From Glutinoglossum americanum (lineage: Eukaryota > Ascomycota > Geoglossomycetes > Geoglossales > Geoglossaceae), in assembly GCA_020080175.1 (NCBI GenBank), contig JAGHQL010000008.1:1-64000 (forward strand): a stretch of DNA of 64,000 nt, given 5' to 3'. The stretch's first letter is position 1. The number at the start of each line of letters is the position of its first letter. The translations under genes and the position numbers were made by a program. Under the pieces are notes generated by a model. The model was not told the DNA's origin, made no database searches, and saw nothing but the letters and a program-made list of their open reading frames with translations. Shown piece by piece: positions 57,695 through 64,000 of this stretch.

Positions 57695-59745
57695 CTACTC
57701 CCAGACATTGGAAAACAGATCGTCGTTCCCCACGAATCCGGCGCCAACTCCTCCGGTACTCTTCCCCACTTTCGCTGCGGTTTTCGGAGTTGAAGTCGTG
57801 TGGCCTGCACTGTTCCAACCACCAAAGTCTTCATCCGCACTGACGAACTTCGGTGCTGGAGGATAGTTTGAGGTGCTTGGGCCTTCTAAGCCGCTGCCAG
57901 TACTGTCCCAGCCAAAGCCGGTCGATGCGAGAGCGGGCTGGACGGCTGCCGTTGAAGCTGCTATGTTGTGTCTAGTGTTAGTGTCAGGAGTGGCCCACGC
58001 ATCATTTGACCCCCAAGCATCTGTGCTGGCCCAGCCAGAGTTGAGAGTAGCGCTAGTGGAGACCATAGCACTGGATTGGCTGCCGCGTTTTTGTGTTGGA
58101 GCTTCTGGAGGAGGCTGCGCCGTAAGATTGAAGACTGAACTGCTATTGGGTGGTGATGCAGCAGACTTTTTCGTGGCTGGGACGGCTGGTGGTGGTTGGG
58201 GTGGGGAAAAATCAAAGAGATCGCCCAACCCGGGAGTTGGAGTGGGTGCTACGGAGGCGGCGGTAGAGTTGATTTTGAAGGCATCATATCCGCTTGAGCT
58301 ACTGAATGTTTGGGTAGCCTGGGGTGAGGGCGGCTTTGCGGCGGGGGTTGACTTTGAAGGGGCGGTATTGAAAAAGCCCCCGCCGCTAGATGAAGAGGAA
58401 GCCTGAGTAGACGCGGAGCGAGGATTCGAGTAATTGCCAAGGTTGGCAAAAGGGGAGGGCTTCGGCTGTTGTGGCTGGGGAGGAGCGGCGGCCGAGGATG
58501 TGAAGCCAAGGCCGCTGAATGCATCACTAAGTCCACCAAGTGGCGTTTGTTGGGACGGCTGTTGTAGAAGTGCCGGCGATTGGGAGTTTGAGAAAGCTCC
58601 GCCAGGGGGTCGCTGAGTTTGCGACTGGTTTTGCTGGCGGGGCGTAGATGCGTATAGAGATAGGATAGATTGTTTAAGGTCTGGCCTTGAGGGTATTGTT
58701 GAGCCCTGGGGATTCGAAGCAGCGCTAGAAGGCCGACCAGGAGGCGCATTTTGTGTGGCAGGCGGGCCAAAAAAATCGAGGCCCAGAAGTGAGTCCCCTG
58801 GCTTGGTCTGCTTCGGGGGGGCAGGGGCGGCCTTAGAAGGAGGTGGGTGTGTCACAGGGGGTGTCGTTGTAGCTGGTCGCTGGGTTGGGAAAGGGTTGTC
58901 ACCAAAGAGGTCGATATCCTGGGATTGAGTACCTGTTTGGCGAGGCTGACTAGAAGAAGCCCGGGTTGATGAAGACCTCTCCAGCTTTTGCTTTTCTTGG
59001 ACCAGGTTGAGTGGCTAAGAGTACGAAAGAATCAGTTTTGCCATCTAGTAATCCGTGTCAACAACAAGGGAGAACTACGATATCATCGTCGCCTTCATCA
59101 TTCAAAGTGGCGGGGTCAGGAATACCGCCATCCATAACCCATCGTTTCGACTCATACTTTGTTCGTATAAAGTTCTCGATTTTGCTACGCCTGCTTCAGC
59201 TGTCGTTGACCTCGAATTAAGTGTTCACACCGGCACATACGCTTCAGAAGGGACATGCCCAGACGCAAGCTTAGCTTCCCAGTACCTGTGAGATGTCAGT
59301 AGCTCATTCCCCCGTTGAGGAGTCTACTAACTTATTTGCTCTTGTGTTCCCCCACTGCAGTATGCTTTGTAGTTGCTCGTCCGTCCATGCATCCAGATCG
59401 ACGGATTTCACTCGACTGATATGCGTTCCCATGCCCCGATGGATACCCGAGCACCTATGACCTACATCAGCTACTACTCAGGTGTCATTTAAACATAGCA
59501 CAACAATACCTAATACATATGAAAATTCCCAGATTCCAACTCGCCCATCGAGGATCTGCCACAAGAATGAGTAACATATACTTTTTCTCCAGACTTGATC
59601 ATCTGGAGGATGCTGGTATCAACGCACGTTTGTTTCGTTTGCAATCTGCACAGCTTTTATTACCCTCTAACTTCAGCAAACTAATTATCGTTTGCTGGTT
59701 CTGCGCCGCTCTATCCGCAGCAGGATTGGGCATTCGTCGTGACAT
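57695..59745 (-). CDS. ArfGAP of the AGE2/SMAP type
   Basis: Minus strand, exons 59745-59628, 59555-59517, 59461-59332, 59285-59241, 59184-59079 and 59014-57695; 585 residues. The start is MSRRMPNPAADRAAQNQQTI. The ArfGAP zinc finger is CADC, then CHRC 16 residues on, with the arginine finger region HPRWASWNLGIFI between. It continues SGIHRGMGTHISRVKSVDLD, WGNTRANKYWEAKLASGH and KIENFIRTKYESKRWVMDGG. The last exon is a long Pro/Ser/Gln-rich tail with DLFGDNPFP, SLLGLDFFG and a final DDLFSNVWE, which resemble clathrin and adaptor binding peptides. It would activate Arf GTP hydrolysis at the trans-Golgi and endosomes. Its assignment to AGE2 rather than another ArfGAP subgroup is inferred from the domain position and tail. 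Confidence 0.92.
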
Positions 59746-60017
59746 GGTGAACTCAGCAGCTATTAAGGGGAATATATAATCTGGACTGAGGGGTCTCGCA
59801 AGAATGTCACTTATGTCAGCGAGGGCGGCGTTGGTAAAGTTCGATATCGAGGTTACCTGGATTTGGGAACGAGATGGCATAAGCGGCTTTGTATTGTACA
59901 CGCACGTTCATAAATATCACGTGGATCATGCGGGCTTTTCGGAACAACTGATAATGTCCCGCTGCATTAAGAATATTGACCATAATAAACTCATCTTATG
60001 TCGTACCATTCACCATC

Positions 60018-60703
60018 TCAAGCCTTTGTATCACTTTCACCGCTTTCGCCACCCTCTACTCCCTCCCCCTTAGCAAACTTTAAGCTAATACTATTAACGC
60101 AATGTCGCTCATCCGTTGATGTGTTGTATCCCTCTCCCTTAAAGACGTGTCCTAAATGTCCACCGCAATTACTGCAGACAATCTCTGTGCGGCTCATGCC
60201 GAATGAGGTATCTGTATGGCGTGTTACGGCGCCGGGTACGGCATCGAAGAAAGCCGGCCACCCGCAGCCAGACTTAAACTTGTGGTTCGCGCGGTAGAGA
60301 GGTGCGTCGCACGCGGCACAAGTGTAAATTCCGGTAGAAGGATGGTGTCGGTCATATTCACCAGTAAAAGGTGCTTCAGTGCCCTTCTCACGGAGGATGC
60401 GGAATTGCTCTGTCCACACCAGTTAGCGCGTCCCCCAACTGCCGATGTGATAGAGTACGCCTTACCTTTGTTTAAGACAGCCCGCCACTCATCATCACTC
60501 TTTTGAATAGGGTAGGACATATTGCTTTTAGAACTGCTACTGAAAAATGCAGATGGGGATTTGGGCATAGACTTCGAGATTATGCCTTGGGTGGGAGGAC
60601 AGAGGTTATGGACTTTAGTCGTATTTAGGCGTGCTGCGTATAAGCTCGTATTTGCAACTGTGTAGAGTGTACGAATGATCGGTGGAAGGGACGAAAAACG
60701 CAT
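60018..60703 (-). CDS. msrB: Peptide-methionine (R)-S-oxide reductase
   Basis: Minus strand, exons 60703-60466 and 60409-60018; 209 residues. The MsrB fold starts near residue 64 (YPIQKSDDEWRAVLNKEQF), with REKGTEAPFTGEYDRHH, the two zinc CxxC pairs (YTCAACDAPLY and IVCSNCGGHLGHVF), SGCGWPAFF and catalytic Cys in DERHCVNSISL. The leader before it (MRFSSLPPIIRTLYTVANTS) has Arg and Ser with no acid and looks like a mitochondrial presequence. A second ATG at MSYPIQKS would give a cytosolic form, so dual targeting by alternative starts is possible. The enzyme repairs the R epimer of methionine sulfoxide. Confidence 0.95.
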
Positions 60704-61347
60704 GGGAATTTGGTCTTGATATATATTTCTTATGGGAGGCTCTTGACATAATCGCCTCTTCTCGTAACTTCCTATTTCAGCTACATACGTCAGATTTGGA
60801 ATGCTTCCGTTTGCGCAAGTTGCAATGCAGGGGAACTAACCAAGGAATCATTGGCGAAACAACCGAGTCTTTTAACCGATTGAATTTGGAATAATCTTAA
60901 CTACACCTTTATTAGTCCCATGAGTATACAGTTACATGTCCGCGACAAATCCAAGACCGAGAGCCCAGATTCCCTGTGGCTGTGTCTAAGCTGACAAAAT
61001 ACCTAAAACTCTAAAGAATTGCCGATTGAGAAAACCCTCGTAAATACATCATAATAAGCGTGGATGTGGCAGTCGTATGAGAAGCAGTGGCAGGCGGTGG
61101 CTTATACTTCCATCGTCAACGATATCGCTGAGCCATGCCAAATATGTCTTAAGGGATTCAGGACAGAAGCCACTTAAGCGTCATCTCACACCCGTAACAA
61201 TAACAATACCTTCCCCTATCTCGATCTTCCACTTTTCTCTCATCAGCATCTTTGCAACAGCAGGACNNNNNNNNNNTCCCCTATCTCGATCTTCCACTTT
61301 TCTCTCATCAGCATCTTTGCAACAGCAGGACAGAAGCCACTTAAGCG
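60704..61347. other. Intergenic containing an assembly gap
   Basis: Mostly the msrB promoter, then the 3' flank of the next gene. The N run at 61267-61276 and the duplicated unit around it are described separately. Confidence 0.7.
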
Positions 61348-61433
61348 TCATCTCACACCCGTAACAATAACAATACCTTCCCCTATCTCGATCTTCCACT
61401 TTTCTCTCATCAGCATCTTTGCAACAGCAGGAC
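61165..61433. repeat. Duplicated 102-base unit flanking an N gap
   Basis: Copy 1 is 61165-61266; ten N follow at 61267-61276; a truncated 55-base copy is 61277-61331; a full copy is 61332-61433. The copies appear identical. The unit contains the last codons and stop of the Smr-domain gene, so two extra coding ends are present. Identical copies abutting an N run point to a scaffolding artefact and not to biology. Confidence 0.9.
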
Positions 61434-63008
61434 CGATCTTCCCTTTGCCACCCTCACTGTGCTTCCCAATGCCTGTGATTATCTTATATCCTAACCCTAC
61501 CCCTGCTCTTACACCATTACTTCGATCTCTCTGCCCAACCCACCAAACCCTCACCTTCTCCTTTGCAATCCTCACCGCGTCCTTAACGCTAACTCCGTGA
61601 AGATCTAGCATGTTGTCCGTTGATTGAGCCTCTACCAGCGCATCTGCCGCTGCAGCACTATAAATACGCGCAGCTGCGCCGTGGTCTCGCCCGATATCAC
61701 TGTAGTATCCAGCAGCTGCTGCCATAAAGGGATCGGACTTGCCTTTCCGATACGCAGCGGACGCTTGGGCATAGGCGGTATCGCGTTTGGAAGAATTAAA
61801 GCTTGCGAGAGCGGCTGCATTTGGAACAGGGGCGTGTGAGCTCTGGTCTTGATAATGTTGTAATGTGGGTGATTGGGAAGACGAAGTTTCAATTGGTGGA
61901 AATCGGGTGATTATTTGGATGCCACCTGTAGGACTACCGTGTTTGGGTGTCGCCGCAAGTTCCCTAGCGAGTTCATGTGCGGCAGACGTAGACGGATGCG
62001 TAAGGCTGATAAGTGCCGTGGCGTGCGTCGCAGAGATTGTAGGGAACTCCTGGCTTAACTCAAATGCATTTTGTTGAATGAAAGGCTCTTCTTCCATGAC
62101 TCTTGTAAGGTTGCCAATCCCATCCAGAATAGCCCTAATAGTGGCGGGCGATGAAGCACCATTGGCGTGATAGATAGAAGATACCTCGTTGAATGTCCGG
62201 TGAATTCTCGAGGCTATGAATTGAATGTCACGGTTCATCGCATCCCACTTACTTGCCACAACAACCCCATTTGCTGTGATTGGCCAAGAAATTGGCTCCT
62301 CTGTACTTTCATTTCTCCGTCTAGCCCCCTTTCCTTTCCTACTTTTTCTTCCCATTCTCCCTGGACCCTCTGCGAATGCATCCACACCCTTGAGGTCGAT
62401 CCCTTCCTCACCTTCACCAGCCCTTTCCTCGAGAAAGGCTCGACTCAGCAGCTCTTCTACCGCACGACGAAAGTTTCCTTGACACTTCTTGAGTGTGTTT
62501 TTCACTGTGAATGACTTCAGCATTGGGAACATCTCTCGTAACATCCTCTCTTTACTCTGGGCATCTAGAGCCTCCAGTCCCGTTACATATTCCTTCTCCG
62601 TATCACCCAGATCGTCTAATTCTACGTCTTCCAGATTCCACGATGGCTCTGATTGTGATCGCCAGGGACTAGCTAGATCCGTTTCTTCGGACCTAGACCA
62701 GTTAAGGGACCGCGACCTCTCAGCGATTCCGCCATCTACTCCTAGCAGACAGCCCATGTCACCACTACTCCCTGAGGGGTCAAAGTCGGTATGTTCTTCA
62801 ACTATTGCTTGAGCCTTAAGATGGTCAAGTGTTGTACGTGCCTGGCTGAGGGCAGGTTCAGAAGTAAGGTCATAATCTAATATGATGGCCGAAACAAGCG
62901 CAGAATCTAGGGGCGGACAGTACTCTCTCTAAGAAACCGTTAGCAAAGAAATACACACCAAGCGCATCAGATTAATAATACTTCCAGTTGCACAATAGCA
63001 TTATCCAT
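61348..63008 (-). CDS. CUE / DUF1771 / Smr-domain protein
   Basis: Minus strand, exons 63008-62982 and 62928-61348; 535 residues. Exon 1 is nine codons (MDNAIVQLE), and exon 2 continues REYCPPLDSALVSAII. A CUE-like helix set lies near residues 130-165 (LREMFPMLKSFTVKNTLKKC, NFRRAVEELLSRAFLEE). DUF1771 is YAQASAAYRKGKSDPFMAAA with GAAARIYSAAAADAL. The Smr domain has LDLHGVSVKDAVRIA, GLGYKIITGIGKHSEGGKGK and ends MREKWKIEIGEGIVIVTGVR. Yeast Cue2 and animal N4BP2 are Smr nucleases that cut mRNA on stalled ribosomes, using ubiquitin-binding CUE modules. The DLHG and TGxGxHS motifs are both present. The 3' end lies in a unit duplicated around an assembly gap, though the frame itself is intact. Confidence 0.9.
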
Positions 63009-63721
63009 TCAGAGGTACGTATTCGATTAAGTGCGGCCAAGATTCATCATACTCTTCCGTAATATTCTAGGATACCCAATAATCCAAATAGATAAAAATC
63101 TTTTATGGCGAAGCCAGCAAATTCCTAAGGAATGAAGCCAAGTCGACAGATCCACATAGGTGACACTAGGCGAATCTCGTCCTAGTCGAGCTCCATCATA
63201 AGGACGTTCTCTATAATATTCTAAACGGCTCACCGGCCAAATTCTTGTAGGTATGCTAATTAGTTATTATATTCTGGTTGCATACGAATTGTGAAGGTTC
63301 CCACACGACCGAGTATTTAAATAATTTTGTTGCTTTAGAGCCTACTGGAACCTTTATGCAAGCGGTTAACATTGCCTGTCCTCCGAACGTCCAGACGTGA
63401 TGCCACTGTTCAGAAATGATGCAGGCTCCAGCTATCGAAAACCACGACAACGAGCAACATGACAGGGACAAAACACGCAAGTATATTAGTTTTTTGGAGT
63501 GGGTAAGCGCAGGGCAGCGAGTATGTGAAAGCAGACAACCGTTGCATAGCTTTCAAACATGCAATTCAAATTGACTAGAACCCAGCCTCCATGCATTCCT
63601 CAGTCCGAAGCAAATTGTAGACTGGGGATATAGATCAACAAAGACCATTAGACTGACCCCGCCAGCATCTAGTTGTGAGCTAGCTGTCAATCTGTCGCAT
63701 CACTTGTCGCCGTCAAAAATA
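63009..63721. other. Intergenic
   Basis: About 710 bases between the Smr gene promoter and the 3' end of the HECT ligase; no gene seen. Confidence 0.65.
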
Positions 63722-64000
63722 TCATGATAAGTGGAATGCACCTTGCCCCTCCTTGATTGCAACATTTAGCCTCTCTCTCATAATCTCCAAGCTGGTGTAA
63801 TCAGGTAGTTTGAGGTAGTTAACACAAGTCATGACGCTGGGAAGGTAATCATCGGAGGTGTATGGGGGCTCGCTTGGTCTGCAGACCACGGTAAACATGG
63901 GAGTGAGACTCTTGAAACCTGAGACAAGAATTAGTAATCAAGCCATAAAGCATGCTAAAGAGGGTAGTCTATCTCACCTCCTATGGGAAGTTTCGGGCTA
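63722..64000 (-). CDS. UFD4: HECT E3 ubiquitin ligase, C-terminal end (UFD4/TRIP12 type), partial
   Basis: Only the 3' end is in the window: a fragment 64000-63978, an intron 63977-63919, and the last exon 63918-63722. The protein reads [20 protein letters not shown], then [40 protein letters not shown] and [10 protein letters not shown]. The catalytic cysteine of the HECT C-lobe is the one in MTCVNYL. The [11 protein letters not shown] end is typical of UFD4/TRIP12 ligases. Yeast Ufd4 ubiquitinates ubiquitin-fusion and some N-degron substrates. The rest of this long gene lies beyond the right edge. The remaining 5' part, and whether it is intact, cannot be judged. Confidence 0.93.

Noticed and set aside
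1-64000. CRISPR arrays, integrated viruses, LTR or LINE elements
   Set aside because: No regularly spaced repeats, reverse transcriptase, integrase, capsid or terminal-repeat pair was recognised on either strand.

Overview
The window is nuclear DNA from a filamentous ascomycete (Pezizomycotina). Almost every gene has short spliceosomal introns of about 45 to 100 bases, with GTNNGN-type donors and CTAAC or CTGAC branch points. The conserved genes (creC, creD, GEM1, capping protein alpha, FMP52, LSB5, SFT1) have their closest recalled relatives in that group. The high intron number (GEM1 has 14 exons) could fit a lichen-type or other intron-rich lineage, but the order cannot be fixed from this sequence. 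All gene models were spliced by eye from frame continuity, splice signals and remembered family sequences; no search was run.

The left 26 kb is accessory DNA carrying what looks like a triterpenoid biosynthetic gene cluster. Its genes are an oxidosqualene cyclase (17637-20214), five cytochromes P450 (3300-4988, 12453-14427, 14738-16743 on minus, 21169-23067, 23781-25620) and a membrane-bound wax-synthase-type O-acyltransferase (9697-11160 on minus). The expected logic is cyclisation of oxidosqualene, repeated oxidation of the skeleton by the ER-anchored P450s, then acylation of a hydroxyl. No regulator or transporter was recognised in the window. Some cluster promoters hold unusual structures: a 34-base inverted repeat before the first P450, a three-way-junction fold and a perfect 18-base hairpin before the second, and an 80-base tandem duplication before the last. 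The cyclase departs from yeast lanosterol synthase at positions that steer the product. The two right-hand P450s are tandem paralogues with CYP7/CYP8-like I helices and haem loops.

From about 27.6 kb to the right edge the DNA is a dense conserved block: FMP52; the neighbouring carbon-catabolite genes creD and creC; GEM1; F-actin capping protein alpha; a Ser/Pro-rich fungal protein; YSC84; a short-chain dehydrogenase of the D-arabinitol type; an orphan Cys-containing protein; LSB5; a fungal protein with a conserved C-terminal domain; a UHRF1-like Ubl-PHD-SRA-RING protein; SFT1; an ArfGAP; MsrB; a CUE/DUF1771/Smr protein; and the 3' end of a UFD4-type HECT ligase cut by the window edge. A 10-base N gap at 61267-61276 sits in a duplicated 102-base unit and is probably an assembly artefact.

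No rRNA, convincing tRNA, CRISPR array, retroelement or virus-like element was seen.
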